Shown: in pieces, positions 8,201 to 15,088 of the stretch | Numbering within the stretch: the first letter of the stretch is position 1 | Layout of the letters: every line of letters starts with the position of its first letter | From: a virus | Length of the DNA: 23,579 nt | Direction: 5' to 3' (one strand) | IMG/VR virus record: IMGVR_UViG_3300040960_001763 | Location: 1-23,579 of that record | Made by a program: the position numbers and the translations under genes | Notes under the pieces: model-generated | The model's database searches: none | Seen by the model: the letters and a program-made list of their open reading frames with translations, nothing else | What the model was told of the DNA's origin: nothing

Positions 8201-9425
8201 CGTCGTCGGCTTCCTTCTGCCCTTCAAATACTTCTGTATTGATGTCGTCTACCTGTGTGCTTTTTGTTTGCTTGAAGTAATAGGTATTGGTTGATAGCCG
8301 CCCTTTCTCGATACGAAAAACTGCTCGATCGCCGACAGCAACTTGGCGCACCTCTGTTTCGCCGCTGGTTACTTTTACCCCGTTGATTGAAATAATTCCC
8401 ATGCGGCGGCCATAATTTCGGCCAACTCCTTTCTGGCCTGACTTGAGCACCTCTACCCATTTGGGTGTGCTGCCGTCTCCAGTAAGTCCATAGTCGCCCG
8501 CGATTTTGATGCGCTCCAGCAGCAGAGCGCGGCCTGGGTCGTTGTCTGGGTCATCCCTGTTATTGCCTTCTAAAACTGGAACAGCAATTACTTTCCAGTT
8601 GACTCGATAGTTGGTGCCGTTGGCAATCGCCGAATAGACGCCAAATTGTGTCGTGCTACTTGGTGTATAGGCTTGACAGAAGCCAGTGTCTTGAGCTGCG
8701 TTACGAGTCGGGCACAAGTACACATCATCTGCTTGCTCGATGTCACCAGAATCTGCGCTTCCTCTAGTGCCATACAGAAGGTTGCTGCCTTTTACGCGAG
8801 CAATGCTATTTGAGTTGCGCTTCCAGTAAAAAGCAAAGGTGTGGTCGAAAACTGCATCCAGCGGTGTAGTGCCGAGGAAAATGCCAGTTAGATCTGGGGC
8901 CTTGATGCCTTCGCCTAATCCTTGCTCACCGACAACGAACAAAAGCTTTACGGATTGCTGAGAGCCGAGGCTGAAAGCGCGGGACCAAACCAGCCTGGGC
9001 GCCACAAGCATTCCGCCTGTTGTGCCGGTGTATTTGCCGAAAATGATGGGGATTGGATCGCCGTAGTTTGCTAGTTCGGCGATTGAATCGAAGCCGCTGG
9101 TGGCAAGGAAGCGATCGCTGCCTTTACGTCCGCGTAGCTGTCGCTGTCTAGTTTCTCGTACTTCAGATGGAGCTTTCGGTTTAGGCGTCAGCAAATAGCT
9201 GACTGCTGTAAAAGCAAGACCAATTGCGAGATTAACAAGAATACCAGTTGTTACTGGATCACAAACAATATCAGGGATATTGTCGTAGGCAGCCGGGCGG
9301 ATTGCGGCGCGGCGGGCTGCTTCGTAGGTAAATTTTCGGTACTCTTCTTCTGTGCAACCAAGAGTTGCGATTAACTGCTTTTCATACGGAAGCAGCGGTA
9401 CGCGCTTAACTGACGGAGCGAACAC
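5229..9425 (-). CDS. Tail tip attachment protein J-like (host specificity)
   Basis: A very large tip protein of about 1399 residues. A hydrophobic helix ('GILVNLAIGLAFTAVSYLL') lies at about residues 58-78 and is followed by 'PKPKAPSE', a feature of the N-terminus of many siphovirus tip proteins. Next come 'YGDPIPIIFGKYTGTTGG' and a long beta-rich middle. The C-terminal third has 'DLVYYLLTDKTAGAGG' (about residue 1063) and 'FCTSREHAFLVARYFM', as in J-type central tail-hub proteins that hold the fibres. Start choice: the frame is open to a TTG at 9494 (1421 residues), which would overlap the upstream gene by 124 bases. GTG 9425-9423 is preferred because AAAGGTGA lies just before it and the overlap falls to 55 bases; ATG 9476 is a third option. 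The tail-hub role is well supported; the exact start is not. Confidence 0.8.
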   Translation of the reverse strand: MFAPSVKRVPLLPYEKQLIATLGCTEEEYRKFTYEAARRAAIRPAAYDNIPDIVCDPVTTGILVNLAIGLAFTAVSYLLTPKPKAPSEVRETRQRQLRGRKGSDRFLATSGFDSIAELANYGDPIPIIFGKYTGTTGGMLVAPRLVWSRAFSLGSQQSVKLLFVVGEQGLGEGIKAPDLTGIFLGTTPLDAVFDHTFAFYWKRNSNSIARVKGSNLLYGTRGSADSGDIEQADDVYLCPTRNAAQDTGFCQAYTPSSTTQFGVYSAIANGTNYRVNWKVIAVPVLEGNNRDDPDNDPGRALLLERIKIAGDYGLTGDGSTPKWVEVLKSGQKGVGRNYGRRMGIISINGVKVTSGETEVRQVAVGDRAVFRIEKGRLSTNTYYFKQTKSTQVDDINTEVFEGQKEADDAMQIGETFMIGRTVWVVENRALDIFRGRDDSEQQEITLRCIEIFGKGPLSASIGLISPRMIRRGIYNDDNGKTNARNGLGLNAGTNFYPVLRFAIGVVRNNRACDSTEIGIRSQVWQKSNGLCNFASLPSPKELRRAEANQVSLQSGTMSNYMRRTSAFALFLRPAGTDAQGNEYAWEPLGQTFCISGRIPQDQFNYLRLVHPEQAQFEYRFVPNPGADIARRFNDEDRLLLLNAKNGGPIGEQYQTPYGTFTLNTVGEYTTAGSVKFNRQMATDARVTEERVDATIPSSVEIENYVPDIEGADATVTEVAFFDWLPDGVSTGRAGATYYEFFGKASQAGLVRTYRRTVNLGDGRSATILFTGVVDRTYPANHPFFPGFRAWSFQSIKVESSSGGFNTSQIFNVQLDVSPDNPRAQPYGLTTCGVRLQVKNTSQNIPPKGRQSGWEYEILGDQEQYASGDTNSAIISGVSEAGNAIEIRVQGVIKARGGDSLKKFPGQTKAWEDVTYTVVPEGTEGTWSKGEYVTITATVSSDNPFRKPGTDVGVRLRTLGIQTVNIPESRTAERIFEANSQVADLSFYNSLLSKSNESSPEHEIVYVNETIANETPPQYSNLSLAGLSLKASQNFTSIDQIRCWLGEGIEVQRFLPSEAGTIDSSNKFTDLVYYLLTDKTAGAGGVVSANLIETAELARTATFLEQNKLFFDGAIDSPTNLRQFIADTAPYFLCSFVISNGKFSLVPALPCGPAGDIVDKPIEVNGLFTSGNILEDSFAVDYLQTEERKDFQAIVRYRKEKKNQLSEEATLSVRWAEAGSDTYPIESFDLTQFCTSREHAFLVARYFMSIRRRITHSVRFKTTPYGIALSPGDYIRVLTEASPYQPANNGVIGADGTITAATTLVDGRYKILYVTSSNEEVQTGELTVTNGKAVDPDLFSIIFTIDSPTVSSNTYAVEQLTLDSEGLVEVLATEFPTSSTFNSLIVQDVLSPSSFIVEG

Positions 9426-9739
9426 CAGCTCACCTTTTGCAGTTCGGTGTTGATGTAAAGGACTCCGCTCAGCCATACGACGGCAAATGCCCAAGTGCCT
9501 TGGGTCATCAACAACACGTCTCCATCGTACTCAGGACGATCAACCCTCACGCCCCAGCGCAGTAGATCGCGCAAAACCTTATAGCTGGAAGCGCTGTACC
9601 AGTCATCGTTGAATTCAGGCCTAGCAATGTCCAGGCGTTCCAGCACTGTGTAAACAAGGTGAATGCAGTCGATTTCGCCGTCGCTGCCGTCCGCGCCGAG
9701 CCTGTATCGCAGTCCGACAAGATCAGCGCAGTCGGACAT
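9371..9739 (-). CDS. NlpC/P60-like tail assembly protein
   Basis: A 122-residue protein starting at ATG 9739 (MSDCADLVGLRYRLGADG). The frame extends to a TTG at 9763, but the ATG gives a smaller overlap (17 bases) with the upstream gene. The order 'L.G..Y.LGADG', 'IDCIHLVY' (Cys25) and 'YDGDVLL' matches NlpC/P60 cysteine peptidases of phage tail tips, which lie between minor tail proteins and protein J as here (lambda K-like position). These enzymes cut peptidoglycan cross-links during DNA entry. Oddly, the strand that normally carries the catalytic His after 'GDVLL' reads 'TWAFAVVWLSGVLYIN', and the only His in the protein is H27 beside the Cys. The enzyme may be inactive and structural, or use another residue. 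Confidence 0.65.
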   Translation of the reverse strand: MSDCADLVGLRYRLGADGSDGEIDCIHLVYTVLERLDIARPEFNDDWYSASSYKVLRDLLRWGVRVDRPEYDGDVLLMTQGTWAFAVVWLSGVLYINTELQKVSWCSLRQLSAYRCFRMKSS

Positions 9740-10190
9740 TTGCCGAGGTTGGGATGTTGCCAATTAGTGATTGCGTCAGGCGGCGCAGAGGCACGTCCGA
9801 GCCAACGGCGTCCAAAATCGTATTCAGGCTCAGCGTCAAGCTGGTTTCATCCCATTGGCCGGCTGCGACTTCGCCGTTGTACTGGTGCATCAAGGTGCCG
9901 ACGCTGGTGTCTTCTGGGGCAAGTGCCATCACATAAACGCGGGCGAGCCAGCGCTGTTGCACTGCAGTCAATGCCCAAGCCCTGGTCAACTCGTTGTTTG
10001 GGAAAACTAAGGTGGCCTCGGTGTTGTCACCGCTTCGGTTGACGGTTACGCCACTGAAGCCGTAAGGCACAAAGGTGTACTCGTCGCCCTGGAAGGTGGA
10101 CGTGGACTGGATAAAGAAGTTTTGGAAATAAAAGCTGGACGTTCCTTTTTGGTTTTGAAGGCGCAGGTAGTTGCCAAGTGCGATCTCCAT
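9723..10190 (-). CDS. Minor tail protein (lambda L / DUF1833-like position)
   Basis: A 155-residue protein whose ATG shares one base with the stop of the tape measure gene (TGATG). The sequence (MEIALGNYLRLQNQKGTSSF ... 'ATLVFPNNELTRAWALTAV', 'ARVYVMALAPEDTSVGTL') is beta-rich without enzyme motifs. It sits between the tape measure and the NlpC-like protein, where siphoviruses encode the distal tail protein (lambda M/L). The assignment rests mainly on gene order and general character; a DUF1833-type family is possible but unchecked. It probably helps form the base of the tail tip on which the hub protein assembles. Confidence 0.6.
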   Translation of the reverse strand: MEIALGNYLRLQNQKGTSSFYFQNFFIQSTSTFQGDEYTFVPYGFSGVTVNRSGDNTEATLVFPNNELTRAWALTAVQQRWLARVYVMALAPEDTSVGTLMHQYNGEVAAGQWDETSLTLSLNTILDAVGSDVPLRRLTQSLIGNIPTSANVRLR

Positions 10191-13100
10191 CAGATTCCAA
10201 GCCTCCGGCGGGTGGTGACTGATTGCTGCAGGCGGCGCAGTGCCAGCTGCTGGCCACGTTCAGCTCCTTGGCTGGCAGCTTGCTGCAGGCCGGCTTGGAA
10301 CTCTTGGTTGGTGACGTAATCCACGTTGTTGATGCGTTCGACGTTGTAGCGAACGTCGATGGCTGCTGGTGCCATTGTCGCCGTGCCGCCGCCGGATGTC
10401 TCGTCGCCGCCGGAAAGAACAGCGTTTCCGCGTGCTCCAGATGCATAACGATTCATCGCCGACTTCATCTTGCTAGCCGGAATTACATACTCCGACTCGC
10501 CGCCCTCGCCGATGATCGCATTGGTCGGTTTAGTTACATAGCCTCCTTCTGCAAGCAAGGGAGGAAGACTGAAACCTTGCGCGAAACCGTTACCACCTGG
10601 TAAAGCAGCAGGGCCGGCTCCGCTAAAACTAAAGGGTGTACCTATAGCACGTAGGACAGTAAGCACTAGCTGCTGGGCAAGTATTTGCGCCCCTAGATCA
10701 ATAAAAGCTGCACCAATCTTCTCAAACATGGCGCTAAACGCCTCACCTATAGTTTCGGTCCCGGTTACGACTGCTGCTACGGCTTGCCCAATACCTTGGG
10801 TGAAATTATCCGCAAATGTTTTAGCCGTAAACGAGGCAAGACTTTGCTTACTTAAAAGTTCATCTAACTCTCTTTGTAGCTTGTCTATATTTTCTCCTTC
10901 CGTAATGCTTTGGTCAGTTATGAAGGGCACTGCATCCGCTCTGCTTACCCGAGCTGCGGCAGCATCTCCAGCTTCTCTACTCAGCCCAACTCGTTCAAAC
11001 AACTCATCGTTTATGAGTTTGAGGGATCTGAGTTCCTGTACTCTGAGAGCCGCAGATTCAATTTGTGTGTTGAAAGTTTTATCTTGAAGTTCGTCTATCT
11101 GCTGAAAAGTTTTAGCGGTATCCAAGTTAATGCGCACATTTTCTTTATCGAATTTATTCTTAGCTTCTAAAAGTGTAACTTGCTCAAACAGAGTATCGTA
11201 TAAATCTAAAGCAGTTTTTCTGTTTCTTTCGGCTTCCTTAGCTGCTCTTTCGGCCTCTCGGGCCGCTTTTTCCTGTGCGCGGGTAAATTCTTCCTGCCTC
11301 TTACGCTGCAGTTCCAGTAGGGCTAGCTTCTTATTAAGTTGTGCGACGCTGGCAGATTCTCCGCTATTTATGGCTTGCTGTAGTTCTGCCTCAAAGCGTT
11401 TTTGGATAAGAATTTTCTCTAGGGCAAAAACTCTGCTGTCAGTAAGTTCTCCAGATGTTTGTGCCAGTGCAATCTCAGTTTGTAGGACAGCTTCTTGCTG
11501 TTTTCTGTTGTCTTTTATCTCCTTAGTGACTTTTAATTCTTTTTCTACTGCTGCTTCAATTTCTCGCTGTCGTGCAAGAATTCTGTCCCTGACTTCATCG
11601 TAATTTGAACCGAAACTTCTACCTAAGCGCTGGAAATTTTCTCTTTGTTGGGGATCAGAAGATCTCTGGGCACGTACAAAAAGATTACGTTCAGCTGTTA
11701 CTCTGGCTAAAGTACCTATTACTCCTCCAAGTACATCCGATATAAAGACACTAAATTCACTAGAAAGCTGCTGTAAAGAATTACTTAGCTCAGTGCTTAC
11801 ATCGTTGAAGTTCCTCAGCGAAACTACTCCGCGATCTCCAACTGCCCTGGCTAATGCTTTTGTGGCTTCCTCGTAAGCCTCCTGTTCTCTGCCTGCATCT
11901 TGCAAAGCTTGTATGTTCTTTTCGGCGACAGTCCCAAGGATTCCCGCAGCCGCACTCAAATTTTCTACGCTTTCTGTGGTTGCGGCAGCTTTTCGAGCTA
12001 CATCTTCTAAGGATTGGCCGATTGCAGTACCTAAAATCTGACCGCCAAAACCTGTCTTACCGGCAAAAGAACCAACGAACGAACCGAGAGTGGCTCCAGC
12101 TCCTGCGCCAAAAGCGAGCGGGAAGCCGACACCTAGAGATAGCGACTCTGTTCTTGCTCTGATCGCTTTGATACGCTCTGCTTGGTTTTTCTCGAAAGCT
12201 TGTATTCGTACAAGTCTTTTCTTCGCTTCGACTTGAGCATTAGTGGAACTAAGTACCCTCTCGGTGAAATTACTGATTGTCTGTAAAACTTGTACGTCCT
12301 GCTGGAGCCAGCTATTACCCCTTTGCAGCGCTTTAGCCCAAGATTCGGAAACACTTGAGTTATCACGCAGTTTTGTGTTTGTTTGTCCCGTAAGAGTAAG
12401 GTTTGTGTCAGTGTAGTTTGCGAGTCTGCGATTTTGCTCTTCCAGTTTTTGGTAGAATCTTGTACCCCTTTGTAGGCCCTCTGGCAAAGAATTGAGAACG
12501 TTTTTTGTGGTTTCTAATTCCTGTCTTTGTTTTTTAGTTGTATCTAATACCTCTAGGTAACCTTTGCTCAGCTGCTGAAGACCTCGCTCCTCAAAAGCGG
12601 GTAGTGCCAGCTGAGGCGGTGCTGCTTGCAGATCGCTCTGGATCTGCTGCCGTACACGCTTTGATGCGGCTATAAGCTTTTCTTCTTGACGGCGTATGGC
12701 TTTATCAATAGCGGTTTGTTCACCGGCTTCTACACTAAAAGCTTTGAAACCGCTATCTTTTCTTGCTCTTTCACTTAGTTGTACATTGCGTCGTACTCTT
12801 TCTGCAATAGCTACTTGAGGGCCTCGCGCCAGTTGCTCGACTGCTCTACGTTCTGTTTCTAGATCTCTTAGAAGATTGGTGATGCGGATAATCTCTTGCT
12901 CAATGCCTAGACCTGCAAGGGAGGATGGTTCGACAAGACCTCTAATGCGAACCAGCTCTTCGTAGTATGCCTTTACTGCTGCGGTGGTTCTGGGTACGTC
13001 TTTACCGAGCTTCTCGAAGAATCCGGCACCTAGTTTACCGCCTTCAATGTCTACACCTCTACCAGTAATGTTTTCGCCATAGAGCTTACGAAGAGCTTCA

Positions 13101-13570
13101 AAAGTTTTGAATGTTGATGTAAGTAGTTTGTCTTGCGCGGCTTGCACACCTTGTACATAATCTTGAAATCTAGCCTCGGCCGGATCTATATTTGCCGCTA
13201 AAAATTGAAAGGCTGCAGCTTGCTCGCGCAAAGCCTGCGTATTTTTAGCTAATGCAGTGGTTCCTTTAGTTGTAAGTCCGTCAAAGAATTTGTCTGCTTG
13301 AGTGGCAGCTACACGAATCTTGTCCGCAAAGTCACCCCTACCGGGTGCATCAATCCTTCTGATGTTTGTTTTAAGGGTTGCAACTGCTTCATTCAAATTT
13401 CGTATACTTAGTAGTGTTTTATTTAAGTTTGCTTGCGATACTATATCCTTAAATTTTACACTAGAAGCAGTATCGCTAAGTTCCGATACCTTACGGTTAA
13501 TTTTCTCTAACGCTCTTTCCGCAGAAGAGGCCTGGACATTTACCTTGATATTGGCGTTGTAATCGGCCAC
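10190..13570 (-). CDS. Tape measure protein
   Basis: At 1126 residues it is the second-longest gene here, between the tail chaperones and distal tail genes, as expected for the ruler that sets tail length. GTG start at 13570 with no clear ribosome site. The N-terminal 470 residues are helical and rich in Glu, Gln, Arg and Ala. Residues about 478-520 form a Gly/Ala hydrophobic segment ('FPLAFGAGAGATLGSFVG') that may enter the membrane on DNA injection. Residues about 670-795 are a strongly charged coiled coil ('REAERAAKEAERNRKTA'). Near residue 930 is 'FTQGIGQAVAAVVTGTETI', and near 1008 the typical tape-measure ending 'AEGGYVTKPTNAIIGEGG' and 'EYVIPASKM'. At about 0.15 nm per residue the tail would be roughly 170 nm (inference). 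Codon use looks more AT-rich than in the head genes. Confidence 0.92.
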   Translation of the reverse strand: MADYNANIKVNVQASSAERALEKINRKVSELSDTASSVKFKDIVSQANLNKTLLSIRNLNEAVATLKTNIRRIDAPGRGDFADKIRVAATQADKFFDGLTTKGTTALAKNTQALREQAAAFQFLAANIDPAEARFQDYVQGVQAAQDKLLTSTFKTFEALRKLYGENITGRGVDIEGGKLGAGFFEKLGKDVPRTTAAVKAYYEELVRIRGLVEPSSLAGLGIEQEIIRITNLLRDLETERRAVEQLARGPQVAIAERVRRNVQLSERARKDSGFKAFSVEAGEQTAIDKAIRRQEEKLIAASKRVRQQIQSDLQAAPPQLALPAFEERGLQQLSKGYLEVLDTTKKQRQELETTKNVLNSLPEGLQRGTRFYQKLEEQNRRLANYTDTNLTLTGQTNTKLRDNSSVSESWAKALQRGNSWLQQDVQVLQTISNFTERVLSSTNAQVEAKKRLVRIQAFEKNQAERIKAIRARTESLSLGVGFPLAFGAGAGATLGSFVGSFAGKTGFGGQILGTAIGQSLEDVARKAAATTESVENLSAAAGILGTVAEKNIQALQDAGREQEAYEEATKALARAVGDRGVVSLRNFNDVSTELSNSLQQLSSEFSVFISDVLGGVIGTLARVTAERNLFVRAQRSSDPQQRENFQRLGRSFGSNYDEVRDRILARQREIEAAVEKELKVTKEIKDNRKQQEAVLQTEIALAQTSGELTDSRVFALEKILIQKRFEAELQQAINSGESASVAQLNKKLALLELQRKRQEEFTRAQEKAAREAERAAKEAERNRKTALDLYDTLFEQVTLLEAKNKFDKENVRINLDTAKTFQQIDELQDKTFNTQIESAALRVQELRSLKLINDELFERVGLSREAGDAAAARVSRADAVPFITDQSITEGENIDKLQRELDELLSKQSLASFTAKTFADNFTQGIGQAVAAVVTGTETIGEAFSAMFEKIGAAFIDLGAQILAQQLVLTVLRAIGTPFSFSGAGPAALPGGNGFAQGFSLPPLLAEGGYVTKPTNAIIGEGGESEYVIPASKMKSAMNRYASGARGNAVLSGGDETSGGGTATMAPAAIDVRYNVERINNVDYVTNQEFQAGLQQAASQGAERGQQLALRRLQQSVTTRRRLGI

Positions 13571-13607
13571 TTACTTGCTGCACCAGCGTAAAAACAGTCT
13601 ACGACGT

Positions 13608-13632
13608 AAAAAGCCGCCGGGTTAGCGGCGGC
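13608..13632 (-). terminator. Intrinsic terminator between tail chaperone and tape measure genes
   Basis: On the minus strand GCCGCCG and CGGCGGC form a perfect 7-bp stem around the loop CTAACC, followed at once by TTTTT. The loop contains the stop codon (TAA, 13624-13622) of the frameshifted chaperone reading frame, and the 5' arm encodes its last three Arg codons. It lies 37 bases before the tape measure start, so tape measure expression would need read-through or an unseen promoter. Confidence 0.8.
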
Positions 13633-14154
13633 GTTTGGCCTTTTCCATTGCCTTTTCCTGGTCCTCATTCAGGATCTGGAAATAGGCGCTCCAGCCGAGA
13701 AGTTCTTCGGCGGTCATCTTGGTCCGAACTTCGCTAAGGGTTAGTCCCAGCTCTTTGGCGACTCCGAATTGGAGGAGGAGCCAGTTGTCCTTGCGAATCT
13801 CGGCGCTCAGGATTTTGGGTCGATTGGCTCTGCGTCGTCAGTCAAAATTGCCAGCATCAGAGATTGCAGGTCTCTGTCCTTGACTTCTTCCTTGAGAACG
13901 TCGATTTCGCCGGGGCTGAACAGCTTTTTACCTGATTCGTCGAGTGCTTTTGCGATCAGCAGCTGCAGTGCGAAGGCGTTTGCGTCGTCGGACTTGGCTT
14001 GCTTTTGAGCGCGTTCGCGTTCGGCTGCAGTCAGCGGGCTGACCCACATCTCGAAGGTGCTGCCGTCAGAAAGTTCGACTACTCGTTTGGTGGGCTCCAG
14101 ATTGGCTGCCTTGCGGAGGCGGTCAATCGCACGCACTGGAATCGAGGCGGGCAT
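13622..14154 (-). CDS. Tail assembly chaperone, -1 frameshift extension product (lambda GT-like)
   Basis: The minus-strand frame that begins at 14154 can shift by -1 at the heptamer C-CCA-AAA (13819-13813), four codons including the stop before its normal end. It then continues for 63 codons ('ILSAEIRKDNWLLLQFGVAK' ... 'EKAMEKAKRRR') to TAA 13624-13622, giving about 177 residues. The extension has no start codon with a ribosome site of its own; in the -1 frame a stop lies just before it. It shows the Trp/Leu-rich helical character of T domains ('EELLGWSAYFQILNED'). In lambda and most siphoviruses this low-level product bridges tape measure and tube subunits during tail assembly. Position directly before the tape measure gene fits. 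Frameshift efficiency cannot be known from sequence. Confidence 0.85.
13807..14154 (-). CDS. Tail assembly chaperone, unshifted product (lambda G-like)
   Basis: A 115-residue acidic, mostly helical protein (MPASIPVRAIDRLRKAANLE ... 'VLKEEVKDRDLQSLMLAIL', 'DDAEPIDPKS') from ATG 14154 to TGA 13809-13807. No ribosome site is evident. It lies between the major tail protein and the tape measure, the fixed place of the G chaperone in siphoviruses. It is not part of the finished virion in known systems but coats the tape measure to keep it soluble. The block 'STFEMWVSPLTAAERERAQK' resembles tail chaperones of the kind that hold a short beta N-terminus and a helical core. Most ribosomes should make this form; a minority should shift to the longer product. 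Confidence 0.85.
   Translation of the reverse strand: MPASIPVRAIDRLRKAANLEPTKRVVELSDGSTFEMWVSPLTAAERERAQKQAKSDDANAFALQLLIAKALDESGKKLFSPGEIDVLKEEVKDRDLQSLMLAILTDDAEPIDPKS
13813..13819 (-). promoter_or_regulatory. Programmed -1 ribosomal frameshift site CCCAAAA
   Basis: The heptamer is read GAC-CCA-AAA-TCC-TGA in the zero frame and fits the X-XXY-YYZ rule (X=C, Y=A, Z=A). After a -1 slip the tRNAs re-pair on CCC and AAA. The zero-frame stop is one codon downstream, and the -1 frame is open for 63 further codons. This is the usual arrangement at the end of phage tail chaperone genes. Confidence 0.88.
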
Positions 14155-14191
14155 GTAATCTTGGTGTTCTGTTTCTAATGTAGCGCATTAG

Positions 14192-14220
14192 AAATAAAAA
14201 ACCCCGACCGAAGCCGGGGT
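14192..14220 (-). terminator. Intrinsic terminator after the major tail protein gene
   Basis: On the minus strand ACCCCGGC and GTCGGGGT pair over eight positions (one G-U) around a TTCG tetraloop, followed by TTTTTATTT. It starts 24 bases after the major tail protein stop and lies 37 bases before the chaperone ATG. UUCG-capped GC stems with a U tract are strong intrinsic terminators, so the chaperone genes probably depend on partial read-through. Confidence 0.9.
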
Positions 14221-14244
14221 GGTTGAATCCGCACCAGTGGATTA

Positions 14245-15015
14245 TCAGCTGGTAGCAAGGTCGAAGGTTGGGGTGCTGGCAGGACGGAAGTTGACGGTCA
14301 CAGATTGAGCGTCGTCTGGGTTGACGTTCATGCTGGCCGAAGTCAGCACAGCGTCGAATGCGATAGAGCGGCTCAGGGTGTCGTTCAACACGCCGCCGCT
14401 AAACACGCGATCGGTGTAGAGCTTGAAAGAAGCACCGGTCTGCTGGCGCTGAAGCACGTCCTCGATAAGGCGGTTGGACAGTGCCAGCTCTTCGTCGGTC
14501 ATGTATGCGGTGGCCGATCCAGTGCCGTCGCCGAAGCCAGGGATGTAGCTACGGAAGGGTACATACTGGCCGGGGGTTTGACCGATCGTGGTTACGTCGA
14601 TCTCGGCACGGGTGATCTCAAAGCTCCAGTCGCGGACTTGGCCGACCACTGCGTAGTCCGCGTATTCCACTTGGAAACGGTTGGAACCTGTGGCGATGCC
14701 GTCGTCGGTGATCGTGATGGTTGAGCCACCCTCGGTTTCCGAGACTTGCAGCACGCCTGTCGCTGCGGCGTAGGCAATGACGTAATAGGTGGTCCCGGCA
14801 GTAATTCCAGCAGGGAGGGTGCCGGTGCCGGCGCCGCCAGTCTGGGTGTTCACCACGCTGAACTTGACTGGATCGCCAACCCGGAAGTTCAGGTATGTAG
14901 CGATCGTGATCTCGTTGGCTACGGTGTCCACATTGGATTCACCGAACGTTCCGAGGGTTCCAGCGGGTTTGTAGTAGAGGGCGCCGGACGTGCCGGACAG
15001 TACGGTAGTTGCCAT
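14245..15015 (-). CDS. Major tail (tube) protein
   Basis: A 256-residue protein that forms the tail tube rings. The frame is open to a GTG at 15048, but ATG 15015 (MATTVLSGTSGALYYKPAG) is preferred because it matches the N-termini of the two paralogues; its ribosome site is weak (GGTAAG). After the first strand comes an inserted domain of about 80 residues (from 'FRVGDPVKFSVV' through 'LPAGITAGTTYYVIAY' and 'TGVLQVSETEGG'), a module I recognise from many phage structural proteins. The tube core then resumes: 'DWSFEITRAEIDVTTIGQTP', 'GSATAYM', 'FDAVLTSASMNVNPDD'. It sits between the tail terminator and chaperone genes, as in other siphoviruses, and is closed by its own terminator, consistent with high expression. 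Confidence 0.88.
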   Translation of the reverse strand: MATTVLSGTSGALYYKPAGTLGTFGESNVDTVANEITIATYLNFRVGDPVKFSVVNTQTGGAGTGTLPAGITAGTTYYVIAYAAATGVLQVSETEGGSTITITDDGIATGSNRFQVEYADYAVVGQVRDWSFEITRAEIDVTTIGQTPGQYVPFRSYIPGFGDGTGSATAYMTDEELALSNRLIEDVLQRQQTGASFKLYTDRVFSGGVLNDTLSRSIAFDAVLTSASMNVNPDDAQSVTVNFRPASTPTFDLATS

Positions 15016-15088
15016 GGGCTTACCAAAATGGACGTTGTGGGCGGGCACTGCCCGGCTTATTACAGGTTAGCGCCCTTCTTTACCATTA

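Noticed and set aside
11130-11603. Plus-strand open frame of 157 codons opposite the tape measure gene
   Set aside because: Ser/Cys/Leu-rich shadow of the charged coiled coil coded on the minus strand.
15035-15055. Short hairpin CGGGC-AGT-GCCCG before the major tail protein gene
   Set aside because: Only five base pairs with a three-base loop and no T tract on either strand; not enough for a terminator call.
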